Shown here: positions 30,883-40,726 of the stretch, piece by piece
Position numbering within the stretch: the stretch's first letter is position 1
How the letters are laid out: each line of letters starts with the position of its first letter
NCBI GenBank assembly: GCA_963761615.1
Contig: CAVXGU010000003.1
Coordinates: 558,001 to 622,000 of the forward strand
From: CAVXGU01 sp963761615
Lineage (GTDB): Bacteria; Acidobacteriota; Vicinamibacteria; Vicinamibacterales; CAVVIG01
Length of the DNA: 64,000 nt
Reading direction: 5' to 3'
Translations under genes and position numbers: made by a program
Notes under the pieces: model-generated
The model's database searches: none
The model's input: only the letters and a program-made list of their open reading frames with translations
What the model was told of the DNA's origin: nothing

Positions 30883-32201
30883 TCACGCTCCTCGCGTTTG
30901 CCTTCGTTCTCGGGGTCCTGATCTTCGTTCATGAGCTGGGCCATTTTCTGGCCGCCAAGCGCGTCGGGATCCGCGTGCTCAAGTTTCAGCTCGGGTTCAA
31001 CCCGACGATCTGGAGCATCCGCCGCGGCGACACCGAGTACGGCATCGGCGCCCTGCCCCTCGGCGGCTACGTGAAGATGGCCGGGGAGAGCCCCGAGGAG
31101 GAGCGGACGGGCGCGCCCGACGAGTTCATGTCGAAGACGAAGTGGCAGCGCTTCTTCGTCCTCGTCATGGGTCCGGTCATGAACCTCCTCCTGGCGGTGG
31201 TGGTGACGGCCGGCGTCCTGTACCACGGCACCGAGGTCCCGGTGTTCCTCGATCAACCGCCCGTGGTCGGGGCGGTCGAGGACGGGTCGCCTGCCGCGCA
31301 GGCGGGCATCCGGCCCGGCGACCTGCTCACGAGCGTGGCCGGACGCAGCGTCTCGACCTGGGAGCAGTTCTCGATTGCGGTCGGCGCGCGGCCGAACCGC
31401 GAAGTCGACGTCGACTTCGAGCGCGGCGGTCGGCGTTTGAGCCGGACGATGACGCCGGTGTCCGACAAGTCGTCGGAGTTCCCGATCGGCGAGATCGGGG
31501 TGCTGCCCGACGTGCACCCGCACCTGGCGAGCATCAGCCCGGGCGAGGCTGCCGAGCGGGCGGGCCTCGAGGCGGGCGATGTCGTGCTCGCGATCGACGG
31601 CAAGCCGATCAACTTCAGCGGCCAACTGCGCGACGCCGTCGTGTCGCACCCCGACCAGACCGAGCAGTTCACGATCCGGCGCGACGGCCATGATCTGACA
31701 TTGCCGGTCACGCCGAGCCGCAATGGTCAGGAGGGGCGGCTGGGCGTGCTGCTGGCCGACGAGACGAAGACGCTCAAGCCGGGCCCGATCGGGGCCGTCA
31801 CGATGAGTGTGCAGAACAACGTCCAGATGGCCGGGATGATCTTTCAGACGGTGGGGGATCTGATCACCCGCCAGACCTCGCCCAAGCAGCTGATGGGGCC
31901 GATCGCCATCGCCCAGCTGTCGGGCGAGTCGGCCCGCCTCGGGTGGGCCGCGCTCCTCAGCCTGATGGCCACCATCAGCCTCAACCTCGGCCTCCTCAAT
32001 CTGCTGCCGATCCCGATCCTGGACGGCGGTCACATCTTCATCATGGCCCTCGAGGGCATCAGCCGGCACGACTTCAGCCTGCGCGTGAAGGAGAAGATGT
32101 TGCTCGCCGGTTTCGTCGTGTTGATGATGCTGATGGTCACGGTGATCTACAACGATCTCATGCGCATCCAGTGGATTCAGAACCTGGTTCCCTGGCGCTG
32201 A
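30879..32201 (+). CDS. rseP: Site-2 intramembrane metalloprotease RseP
   Basis: A 440-residue inner-membrane zinc protease. HExxH is HELGH (residues 18-22) in the first helix; the second metal motif is LNLLPIPILDGGH near residue 380. GPVMNLLLAVV and two PDZ domains lie between (around residues 115-190 and 205-280). It normally completes regulated proteolysis of anti-sigma factors; no sigma/anti-sigma pair lies in the window. AAGGCGAG lies upstream of the ATG at 30879, which overlaps the dxr stop. Confidence 0.94.
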   Translation: MITLLAFAFVLGVLIFVHELGHFLAAKRVGIRVLKFQLGFNPTIWSIRRGDTEYGIGALPLGGYVKMAGESPEEERTGAPDEFMSKTKWQRFFVLVMGPVMNLLLAVVVTAGVLYHGTEVPVFLDQPPVVGAVEDGSPAAQAGIRPGDLLTSVAGRSVSTWEQFSIAVGARPNREVDVDFERGGRRLSRTMTPVSDKSSEFPIGEIGVLPDVHPHLASISPGEAAERAGLEAGDVVLAIDGKPINFSGQLRDAVVSHPDQTEQFTIRRDGHDLTLPVTPSRNGQEGRLGVLLADETKTLKPGPIGAVTMSVQNNVQMAGMIFQTVGDLITRQTSPKQLMGPIAIAQLSGESARLGWAALLSLMATISLNLGLLNLLPIPILDGGHIFIMALEGISRHDFSLRVKEKMLLAGFVVLMMLMVTVIYNDLMRIQWIQNLVPWR

Positions 32202-32212
32202 AGGAGGGGTCC

Positions 32213-33103
32213 ATGAAGCGGGTACTGTCGGCGGCGGTGCTCGTCGTGCTCGGCCTCGTGGTCGTCTCGGCTCAGGCGGACGTGACCCAGTCGGACATTC
32301 AGCGTCTCCAGAACAACGTGTCGGCGGCCTCGCGGGAGATCACCGTGATGGCGGGCCACGACCCCAAGCTGGCGGCGTCGCTGCGCTCGGAGCTGGACGA
32401 CGCGAGCGACGAGGTCATCTACCTGAAGGTCAAGCTGCGGAAGCACGAGACCGTGACCCGCGCCGACTACAGCGATCTACGCGACCGGATCGACGACATC
32501 CGCAACAAGGCGGTGGACCCGTCCGCGCAGCCGGCGGCGCCGGCGCCGGCGAGAGCCCCGGCTGCCCCGGCCGCCTCCGCGGCCGGGCGGACCTCGATGA
32601 AGACGGTGCCGGTGGGCACCCAGCTCGACGTCCGCCTCCAGCGGTCGCTCAACTCCGGCACGGCGCAGGTCGAGGACGAGGTCGAGGCGACCACCGTCGC
32701 GGATGTCCGTGACGACAGCGGCGTCATCATTCCCGCCGGTTCGCTCGTGCGCGGGGTCATCACGAGCGTGGATCCGGCGACGCGGTCCAACCGCACGGGT
32801 CGTCTGACGATCGGGTTCAACGCGATCACCGTCAACCGGACGATTTATCCGATCCACGCGACGGTCACGCAGGCCCTCGCCAGCGAGGGACTGAAGGGCG
32901 AGACGCCCAAGATCGCGACTGGCGCGGGCGTTGGCGCGATTCTCGGGGGGCTGCTGGGCGGTGTGCGCGGTGCGCTCGCCGGCATCCTGATCGGCGGCGG
33001 CGGGTCGATCGCCGCGACCGAGGGCACCGACGTCGACCTCGCGGCGGGCACGGTCCTGACGATCCGGCTGGACGCGCCCCTCGACATGACGCGTCAGCGG
33101 TAG
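32213..33103 (+). CDS. Exported coiled-coil/glycine-zipper protein of unknown function
   Basis: A 296-residue protein. A signal peptide (MKRVLSAAVLVVLGLVVVSA) precedes an alpha-helical region (about residues 25-95), a Pro/Ala linker, and a beta-rich domain from VPVGTQLDVRLQRSLNSG that resembles the TrbI/VirB10-type beta fold. A glycine-zipper stretch (GAGVGAILGGLLGGVRGALA) lies near residue 250. AAGGAGGGG precedes the ATG by a few bases, an unusually strong ribosome site. It probably sits in the periplasm or outer membrane. No specific function is assigned; it follows rseP by 11 bases. Confidence 0.7.
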   Translation: MKRVLSAAVLVVLGLVVVSAQADVTQSDIQRLQNNVSAASREITVMAGHDPKLAASLRSELDDASDEVIYLKVKLRKHETVTRADYSDLRDRIDDIRNKAVDPSAQPAAPAPARAPAAPAASAAGRTSMKTVPVGTQLDVRLQRSLNSGTAQVEDEVEATTVADVRDDSGVIIPAGSLVRGVITSVDPATRSNRTGRLTIGFNAITVNRTIYPIHATVTQALASEGLKGETPKIATGAGVGAILGGLLGGVRGALAGILIGGGGSIAATEGTDVDLAAGTVLTIRLDAPLDMTRQR

Positions 33104-33174
33104 CGCGTGACCGTTCGCGCGTTCCGCGGCGAGCGAGCCGTGCAGCCGCACACCGTCACGGAGGCGCGCTGAAC

Positions 33175-33684
33175 ATGGCGCTCGTCGAAGCGCGGCTCGC
33201 CGATATCACGAGGCTCGAGGTCGACGCGATCGTGAACGCGGCGAACACGCGCCTCGCGCCCGGCGGAGGGGTGTGCGGCGCGATTCACGCCGCGGCAGGT
33301 CCCGACCTGGCGGCGGCGTGCGCCGCCGCCGCGCCGTGCCCGACCGGCGAGGCCCGGCTGACGGCGGGATTCCGGCTGCCGGCGCGGTTCGTCATCCACG
33401 CCGTCGGTCCGGTGTGGACCGGAGGGCGCTCCGGAGAGGCCGAGCAGCTCGCCGGCGCCTACCGCAGCGTGCTGGCCCTCGCCCGCCGCGAGCACCTCGA
33501 GACGATCGCGTTTCCCGCCATCAGCACCGGCATCTACGGCTACCCGCTCCGTGCGGCCACGGAGATCGCGGTGTCGACGGTCCGCTCGGAGCTCGAGCAC
33601 CCCGGATCGCTCACCCGTGTCGTCTTCGCGTGCTTCAGCCAGGACGTCCTCGACGCCTACGCGGCCGAGGGAGTGGCGACGTAG
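33175..33684 (+). CDS. Macro-domain protein (probable O-acetyl-ADP-ribose deacetylase)
   Basis: A 169-residue single macro domain. ADP-ribose-binding motifs are VDAIVNAAN (about residues 16-24), GGGVCGAIHAAAG and AISTGIYGYP. These match the YmdB/MacroD type, which hydrolyses O-acetyl-ADP-ribose or mono-ADP-ribose esters. There is no DraG, ART or toxin gene beside it. The ATG at 33175 has GGAGG ten bases upstream. It is convergent with hemL, with a 10-base gap. Confidence 0.88.
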   Translation: MALVEARLADITRLEVDAIVNAANTRLAPGGGVCGAIHAAAGPDLAAACAAAAPCPTGEARLTAGFRLPARFVIHAVGPVWTGGRSGEAEQLAGAYRSVLALARREHLETIAFPAISTGIYGYPLRAATEIAVSTVRSELEHPGSLTRVVFACFSQDVLDAYAAEGVAT

Positions 33685-33694
33685 ACGCGGGCGT

Positions 33695-34981
<1,287 letters not shown>

Positions 34982-35026
34982 GGGGTCACGAAGCCACGAG
35001 GAGCACGACGGCCCTGGAACCGGCCG

Positions 35027-36025
35027 TCAGGCCAGCGCGCGCGCGGCCTCGCGCGCGTAGTAGGTGAGGATGATGTCCGCGCCGGCGCGTCGGATCGACG
35101 TCAGCGTCTCCAGCATGGCCCGCCGCTCGTCGATCCAGCCGTTGCGCGCGGCCGCCTTCAACATCGCGTACTCGCCGCTCACGTGATAGGCCGCGGTGGG
35201 GTAGTCGAAGCGATCCTTCACGCGCGCGATCACGTCGAGGTAGGCCAGGGCGGGCTTGACCATCACGATGTCGGCGCCTTCGGCGATGTCCTGCTCGACC
35301 TCGCGCAGCGCCTCGGCGGCGTTGGCCGGATCCATCTGGTGCGAGCGCCGGTCGCCGAACGCCGGCGCGCTGTCGGCGGCCTCGCGGAACGGGCCGTAGA
35401 ACGCCGAGCAGTACTTGGCGGCGTAGGACATGATCGCCACCTGATCGAACCCTCTCGCATCGAGGGCGGCCCGGATCGCGCCCACGCGGCCGTCCATCAT
35501 GTCCGACGGGGCGACGATGTCCGCGCCTGCGGCCGCGTGGGAGACCGCCGCCCGGACGATCTGATCGACGCTGAGGTCGTTCACGATCTCGTCGCCGACG
35601 ACGATCCCGCAGTGGCCGTGGCTCGTGTACTCGCACAGGCACACGTCCGTCACGACGAGCATGTCCTTGACCGCCCGCTTGATGGCCGTCACGGCGGTCT
35701 GGACCGGAGCCTCGGGGTCGTAGGCCTCGCTGCCGACCTCGTCCTTGCGTCCCGGCAGGCCGAACAGGATGACCGCGCGAATCCCGTCGCGCCTGGACGC
35801 CTCGGCCTCGCGAATCGCCTCGTCGACCGACAGCTGGAACACCCCGGGCATCGAGGACACTTCACGCCGGACGCCTTCGCCCTCGACCACGAAGAGCGGG
35901 AGGATGAACATCTCCGGCGAGAGGCGCGTCTCCCGGACCAGCGCGCGCATGGCCTCCGTGCGGCGCAGGCGGCGCAGGCGGCGGGTGAGATGGAGGCCGG
36001 CGGTCGGGGTGCTGGTCGGGTTCAT
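35027..36025 (-). CDS. hemB: Porphobilinogen synthase (5-aminolevulinate dehydratase)
   Basis: A 332-residue enzyme condensing two 5-aminolevulinates. The metal-binding loop is DVCLCEYTSHGHCG, with the three cysteines of zinc-dependent forms. Active-site lysines are in SYAAKYCSAFYGPFREA and IVMVKPALAYLD. The ATG at 36025 overlaps the upstream fusion gene (ATGA). Length and motifs are typical. Confidence 0.96.
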   Translation of the reverse strand: MNPTSTPTAGLHLTRRLRRLRRTEAMRALVRETRLSPEMFILPLFVVEGEGVRREVSSMPGVFQLSVDEAIREAEASRRDGIRAVILFGLPGRKDEVGSEAYDPEAPVQTAVTAIKRAVKDMLVVTDVCLCEYTSHGHCGIVVGDEIVNDLSVDQIVRAAVSHAAAGADIVAPSDMMDGRVGAIRAALDARGFDQVAIMSYAAKYCSAFYGPFREAADSAPAFGDRRSHQMDPANAAEALREVEQDIAEGADIVMVKPALAYLDVIARVKDRFDYPTAAYHVSGEYAMLKAAARNGWIDERRAMLETLTSIRRAGADIILTYYAREAARALA

Positions 36026-37575
36026 GGCCGTTCCTCGCGGGCCTCGGCCCGCTGTGCGTCGCGAACGTACGTCGCGATGGCGTTCACCATGCCGGGAATC
36101 GTGTACTCGGCCGGCATGATCGCGGTCCTGATGTCGAACTGGGCGGCGGCTTCGGCGGTGACCGGGCCGATGCAGGCCACCGTCGTGGCGTTCAGGAGAT
36201 CGGCGGCCGGCTCCGCGCCCAGGACGTGGACCAGATTCCTCACCGCCGATGGACTCGCGAACGTGACGATGTCGATCCGCCGCTCGAGCAGCAGGCGGTA
36301 CACGTCCGGTCCGCCCTCGCGCTCGGGATCGACCGTGACTGTGCGGTACGCGATCACTTCGGTGACCAGCGCTCCCCGCCGCCGCAGCTCCTCGGCGACC
36401 AGCTCGCGCCCGATGTCGGCGTGGGGCAGCAGCACCCGGAGGCCGTCGACCTCGTCCACGCTCGCGAGCGATTCGACGACCGATTCCGCCCGGTACTCGG
36501 CCGGCACCAGATCGACCTTCAGGCCGAAGCTCGCCAGCCGCTCGGCGGTGGCCGGACCGACGGCGCACAGCTTCACGCTGCCGAGCGTCCGGAGGTCCCC
36601 CGGACCGGCCAGGAGCCGGCCGATGAAGGACTCGACCGCGCTGGCGCTCGAGAAGATCACCCAGTCGAACTCGCCGGCCGCCGCACAGGCCGCGTCGAGC
36701 GGCGCGTAGTCGTCGGGTGGCGCGATGCGGATCATGGGCGCCACCACCACGTCGGCGCCCGCGCGTTCGAGCCGCTCGACGAGGTCGCCGGCCCGCTCCC
36801 GGGCGCGCGTGACCAGCACGCGCCGGCCGAAGAGCGGCCTCGCGTCGAACCATCGCAGGTGCTGGCGGAGTGCGGCCACCCGGCCCACGACGAGGACGGC
36901 CGGCCGGTGCTCCAGTGACGCCGCCGCGGCCGACAGGTCGCCCAGCGTGCCCGCGACGGTGTGCTGGGTCGGCAGGGTGCCGTCGTAGATCAACGCCGCC
37001 GCATCGTCGCGTGGCCGCCCGTGGGCGAGCAGCGCCTCGATCGTCGTCGCCGCCTGGTGGGATCCGACGTGGCAGACAATCGTGCCGTCCAGGCGCGCGA
37101 GGCTCGCCCAGTCGACCACCGGCCGCGGGCCCTCGCCTTCGTGGCCGCGGACGAAGGTCACGACGTCCCCGCCACCCGGATACGTCACGGGGATGCCGGC
37201 GTAGCCGGGCGCGCCGATGCCAGCGGGCACGCCGGGGACGACCTCGAACGGCACGCCCTGCTCGTGCAGGAAGAGGGCCTCGGTGCCGCCGTGATCGAAG
37301 AAAAACGGGTCGCCCCACTTGAGGCGCGCGATCGCGCGGCCCTCGCGGGCCTTCTCGGCGAGCAGGTAGCAGATCGCCTCCTGCTCGAGCGGCTGCGGGG
37401 CGGCGGCGCCCACGTCGATGCGCTCGGCGTCGTGGCGCGCGTGGGCGAGCAGGTCGCGATGGACGCGATGGTCGTAGATGACCACGTCCGCCGACCGCAG
37501 GCGCTCGAGGCCTCGAACGGTGATCAACCCGGGATCGCCGGGTCCGGCGCCGATGAGGAAGACGATGCCGCTCAT
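36022..37575 (-). CDS. CobA-HemD fusion: uroporphyrinogen-III methyltransferase / uroporphyrinogen-III synthase
   Basis: A 517-residue two-domain protein. Residues 1-250 are a tetrapyrrole methylase: FLIGAGPGDPGLITVRG opens it, with VVPGVPAGIGAPGYAGIPVTYPG later. Residues 255-517 are HemD-type: RRVLVTRARERAGDLVERLE, DWVIFSSASAVESFIGRL, AVGPATAE, TFASPSAVRNLV. It closes the tetrapyrrole ring and may methylate it toward siroheme. The methylase half is divergent: the usual RLKGGDPF-FGRGGEE reads RLKWGDPFFFDHGGTE, and YDRLV reads YDHRV. Overlaps hemC and hemB by four bases each. Confidence 0.9.
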   Translation of the reverse strand: MSGIVFLIGAGPGDPGLITVRGLERLRSADVVIYDHRVHRDLLAHARHDAERIDVGAAAPQPLEQEAICYLLAEKAREGRAIARLKWGDPFFFDHGGTEALFLHEQGVPFEVVPGVPAGIGAPGYAGIPVTYPGGGDVVTFVRGHEGEGPRPVVDWASLARLDGTIVCHVGSHQAATTIEALLAHGRPRDDAAALIYDGTLPTQHTVAGTLGDLSAAAASLEHRPAVLVVGRVAALRQHLRWFDARPLFGRRVLVTRARERAGDLVERLERAGADVVVAPMIRIAPPDDYAPLDAACAAAGEFDWVIFSSASAVESFIGRLLAGPGDLRTLGSVKLCAVGPATAERLASFGLKVDLVPAEYRAESVVESLASVDEVDGLRVLLPHADIGRELVAEELRRRGALVTEVIAYRTVTVDPEREGGPDVYRLLLERRIDIVTFASPSAVRNLVHVLGAEPAADLLNATTVACIGPVTAEAAAQFDIRTAIMPAEYTIPGMVNAIATYVRDAQRAEAREERP

Positions 37576-38522
37576 GCCTTCAGGATCTCAGCCGCTCCGT
37601 CCGCGAGCAGGCGGGCGCCGGCCTCGGCGCCGAGCCGCGCCGCGTCCGACCACCCGCCGCGCGCATGCGTCTTCAGCGCATCCTCGCCGTCGGGCGACAC
37701 GACCGTCGCCACGAGTTCGAGCGTCTCGGCATCCGGCGTGGTCGCCAGCGCGCCAATCGGCATCTGGCAGCCGCCGCCCAGCGCGACCACGAGCGCCCGC
37801 TCGGCGTCGAGCGCGGCCGCCGCGGCGGGATCGTCGACCAGCCGGGCCACGCGGAGGGCCCGCCCGTCGCTCTCGCGGACCTCGATGGCGACGATGCCCT
37901 GGCCCGGAGCCGGCACGCAGGCGTCGGCGGGCAGGGTCAGGGAGATGCGCTCCGCGAAGCCCAGCCGGCGCAGTCCCGCTGCCGCCAGGACGATCGCGTC
38001 GTACTCGCCGGCGTCGAGCTTGCGCAGCCGCGTATCGAGGTTGCCCCGGATGTTCGTGAAGCGGGCGCCCGGAAGCAGCCGGATCAGCTGCGAGATCCGT
38101 CGCACGCTGCCGGTGCCGATCCGCCGCGCCTGCCCGAGGGCGGCGGCCAGCGCGTCGATCGCCGGCGCCTCGGGCGGCCGGGCGGCCGAGGCGGGCAGCA
38201 CGATCGCATCGAGCGGATCGGCGCGGGGCAGGACGCCGCCGATCGCGAGCCCGTCGGGGAGCACGGCCGGCAGGTCCTTGCTGCTGTGCACGGCGATGTC
38301 GACCGTCCCGTCGAGCAGCGCGTCCTCGATTTCCTTGACGAATAGCCGCTTGCCACCGAGTTCCGAGAGCGGCCGGTCGGAGCGCTGGTCGCCGGCCGTG
38401 CGGATCACGACGATGTCGCAGGGCGGGCCGCCGGCGGCGGCGATGGCGGCCGCCACGGCGTGGGCCTGCCACAGCGCGAGCTGGCTGCCGCGCGTGCCGA
38501 GACGAAGGGGAGCGTCGGCCAC
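37572..38522 (-). CDS. hemC: Porphobilinogen deaminase (hydroxymethylbilane synthase)
   Basis: A 316-residue enzyme polymerising four porphobilinogens. RLGTRGSQLALWQA begins it. HSSKDLPAVLPDGL and the Arg-rich NIRGNLDTRLRKL bind substrate. The dipyrromethane cofactor attaches to Cys252 in LGGGCQMPIGA. The GTG at 38522 lies two bases after the hemA stop and gives the normal N-terminus. Translationally coupled to the CobA-HemD gene. Confidence 0.96.
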   Translation of the reverse strand: MADAPLRLGTRGSQLALWQAHAVAAAIAAAGGPPCDIVVIRTAGDQRSDRPLSELGGKRLFVKEIEDALLDGTVDIAVHSSKDLPAVLPDGLAIGGVLPRADPLDAIVLPASAARPPEAPAIDALAAALGQARRIGTGSVRRISQLIRLLPGARFTNIRGNLDTRLRKLDAGEYDAIVLAAAGLRRLGFAERISLTLPADACVPAPGQGIVAIEVRESDGRALRVARLVDDPAAAAALDAERALVVALGGGCQMPIGALATTPDAETLELVATVVSPDGEDALKTHARGGWSDAARLGAEAGARLLADGAAEILKA

Positions 38523-38524
38523 GG

Positions 38525-39865
38525 TCAGCGTCGGCTCTTGGCGCGCGGGAACGGCGCGACCTTGCCGCCCGGCGTCGCGTCGTCTTCCTCGTCGCTCCGC
38601 TCGCCGAGGCCGAACAGCCGGGTCAGGGCTTCGCTGTAGACCACCACGCTCTCCGGGTCGCCGACCGCCTTGAGCTGTTCGGTCGGCATCAGGAGCAGCT
38701 TCTCGATGATGAGGTGCGTGACCTCGTCGACGCGCGCCCGCTGCTCGGGGGAGAGCGTGGACAGCTTGGTCTCGAGACGCGTCAGCTCCGATCGCCGGAT
38801 CGCCTCGAACTGCTGGCGGAGGGCGACGACGGTGGGGATCGCGCCGCGGGAGCGGAACCACGCCTCGTACTTCTTCAACTCCTCGCCGACGATCGCCTCG
38901 GCATGCTCCACTTCGCTCACGCGCCGCGCCATGTTCTCGCGCACGGTCGCCTGCAGGTCGTCGATGTTGTACAGAAAGACCTGCTCGATTTCGCCGGCGG
39001 CGGACTCGACGTCGCGCGGCAGCGCGATGTCGATCAGGAAGAGCGGGCGGTTGCGGCGGGGCCGCATGATCGTCTCGAGGTGCGCTTTGGTCAGGATCGG
39101 GGACGCCGCGCCGGTGGCCGTGATCACGATGTCGCTCGCGCCGAGCGCCGCGTCCCTTTCCTCCCAGGGCGCCGCGGCGGCTCCGCCGATCGCCTCGGCG
39201 ACGCGGGCGGCGTGCCCCATGGTGCGGCTCATGATCGTCACGTGGTGCACGCCCTGCGACTTCATGTGCAGCGCCGTCAACTTGCCCATCTCGCCCGCGC
39301 CGATGACGAGGACGCTGCGGCCCTTCAGGTCGCCGAAGATCTTGCGGGCGAGCGCGACGGCCGCATAGCCGACCGACACGGCGCCGGATCCCAGGCCCGT
39401 TTCCGAGCGGACGCGCTTGCCGACGGCGAACGAGGTGTGGAACAGGCGGTTGAGCACGGGACCGGACGACCGCTGCCGGGTCGCCACGGTGTGCGCCTCC
39501 TTGACCTGGCCCAGGATCTGCGGCTCGCCGACGACGAGCGAGTCGAGACCTGCGGCGACCCGGAACAGGTGCCGCGCGGCGTCCGAGTCGCTCAGCTCGT
39601 ACACGTGCGGACGGATTTCCGCGTGATCCACGCGGTGGAAGTCGGCGATGAACTTGAGCACCTGCTCCTTGGTGACGGCCACGTCGTCGCACGCCGCGTA
39701 GAGCTCGGCGCGGTTGCAGGTCGACAGCACGGCCGCCTCGCGGGTGATCCCCCCGCCCGCGAGCGCCGACAGCGCGCGCTCGAGGCCCGCCGACTGGAAG
39801 TCCAGCCGCTCGCGCAGCTCCACTGGCGCCGTCTTGTAGCTGATGCCAATCAGCAGCAAATGCAT
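38525..39865 (-). CDS. hemA: Glutamyl-tRNA reductase
   Basis: A 446-residue NADPH enzyme that starts the C5 tetrapyrrole pathway. The catalytic cysteine is Cys50 in VLSTCNRAELYA. GEPQILGQVKEA, VLVIGAGEMGKLTALH and LIDIALPRDVE are conserved, and the C-terminal dimerisation helix is present. The ATG at 39865 is the normal start. An open frame continues upstream through the ccsA region only because of the frameshift there, so a larger fusion is rejected. The gap to ccsA is 26 bases. Confidence 0.94.
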   Translation of the reverse strand: MHLLLIGISYKTAPVELRERLDFQSAGLERALSALAGGGITREAAVLSTCNRAELYAACDDVAVTKEQVLKFIADFHRVDHAEIRPHVYELSDSDAARHLFRVAAGLDSLVVGEPQILGQVKEAHTVATRQRSSGPVLNRLFHTSFAVGKRVRSETGLGSGAVSVGYAAVALARKIFGDLKGRSVLVIGAGEMGKLTALHMKSQGVHHVTIMSRTMGHAARVAEAIGGAAAAPWEERDAALGASDIVITATGAASPILTKAHLETIMRPRRNRPLFLIDIALPRDVESAAGEIEQVFLYNIDDLQATVRENMARRVSEVEHAEAIVGEELKKYEAWFRSRGAIPTVVALRQQFEAIRRSELTRLETKLSTLSPEQRARVDEVTHLIIEKLLLMPTEQLKAVGDPESVVVYSEALTRLFGLGERSDEEDDATPGGKVAPFPRAKSRR

Positions 39866-39891
39866 TCGCCCGTCCCCGACACCTGGCACCC

Positions 39892-40717
39892 CTAGAAGTT
39901 GTGACTTGTCGTCAGGAAATAGCTGATCGGCACGAAGTTCAGCAGCACGATGGCGAACCCGAGCGCCGACAGATACGCCGTCCGGCGGCCGCCCCAGCCG
40001 ATCCGGCGGGCGGCGAACAACTCGAATGAATACACCGTCCAGCTCACCAGCGCCACGAAGATCTTCGGGATCTTCGAGCGACATGGCGCGGACACGGGGA
40101 TCGTTGAGCGCGTAGGCTCGCGCCTGCTGCGCCCAGATGAACCCGACGATCAGGCCGATCGTCAGGAAGACCCAGCCGAACACGATCGCGATCTGGTTCA
40201 TCCGGTCCAGCACCTGCAGCGACGGCAGCCGCGTGTAGAAGAAGCCGAGGTGCTTTGCCTTGATCTCCTTGAACTGCAGGACGTAGGTCACGCCGATCAC
40301 GCAGGCCAGCGCGAAGCTCGCGTACGCGAAGAGCAGCGACGAGACGTGGACGCCGAACCACGCGCTGTTGAGCACCTGCGCCTGATCCTCGATGCCCGGG
40401 TTGATGGCGGGCACTGCCTGGAGGGCGACGAGGAGGGGGAGCACGAAGGTGCCCATCGCACGCTCGTCGGTCGCCGTCTCGATGCAGAGGTAGGCGATCG
40501 CCAGCAGGCACACGAAGGTCGAAATCGCCGGCGACGCGCCCGCGATCGGCACGTGATGGTAAGCCATCGTCTGCATGCCGATGACGAAGACGTGCGCGCA
40601 GGCCGCGGCGACGAGGAGCGTCGTCGCCGCCCGGCCGACCGACGGCGAGCGGCTCGAGAAGTGCCAGACGTAGGCCAGCGCGGCGAAGACGTAGAGGACC
40701 AGCGGAACAGTGTTCAT
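39892..40717 (-). CDS. CcsA/HemX-type cytochrome c assembly membrane protein (apparent frameshift at 40067-40069)
   Basis: An integral membrane protein of the cytochrome c assembly family, usual partner of hemA. The frame from ATG 40717 gives six or so helices to IWAQQARAYALNDPRVRAMSLEDP (about residue 216) and then becomes Arg-rich nonsense. A second frame gives KIPKIFVALVSWTVYSFELF and a final helix ending YFLTTSHNF at 39892. Removing one base from the CCC run (GGG on the plus strand, 40067-40069) joins them as DPKIFVALVSW, resembling the DPK-x-W element of CcsA, in a 274-residue protein. It is either broken or a sequence error. Confidence 0.78.
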
Positions 40718-40726
40718 GACCGAGCG

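Noticed and set aside
33104..33174. Small gene between the glycine-zipper and macro-domain genes
   Set aside because: No start with a ribosome site and no plausible peptide; the 71 bases show only the macro gene's GGAGG.
38525..40717. Apparent HemX-HemA fusion protein
   Set aside because: The linking segment is Arg-rich nonsense and a second frame supplies the missing HemX C-terminus; one extra base creates the false fusion.
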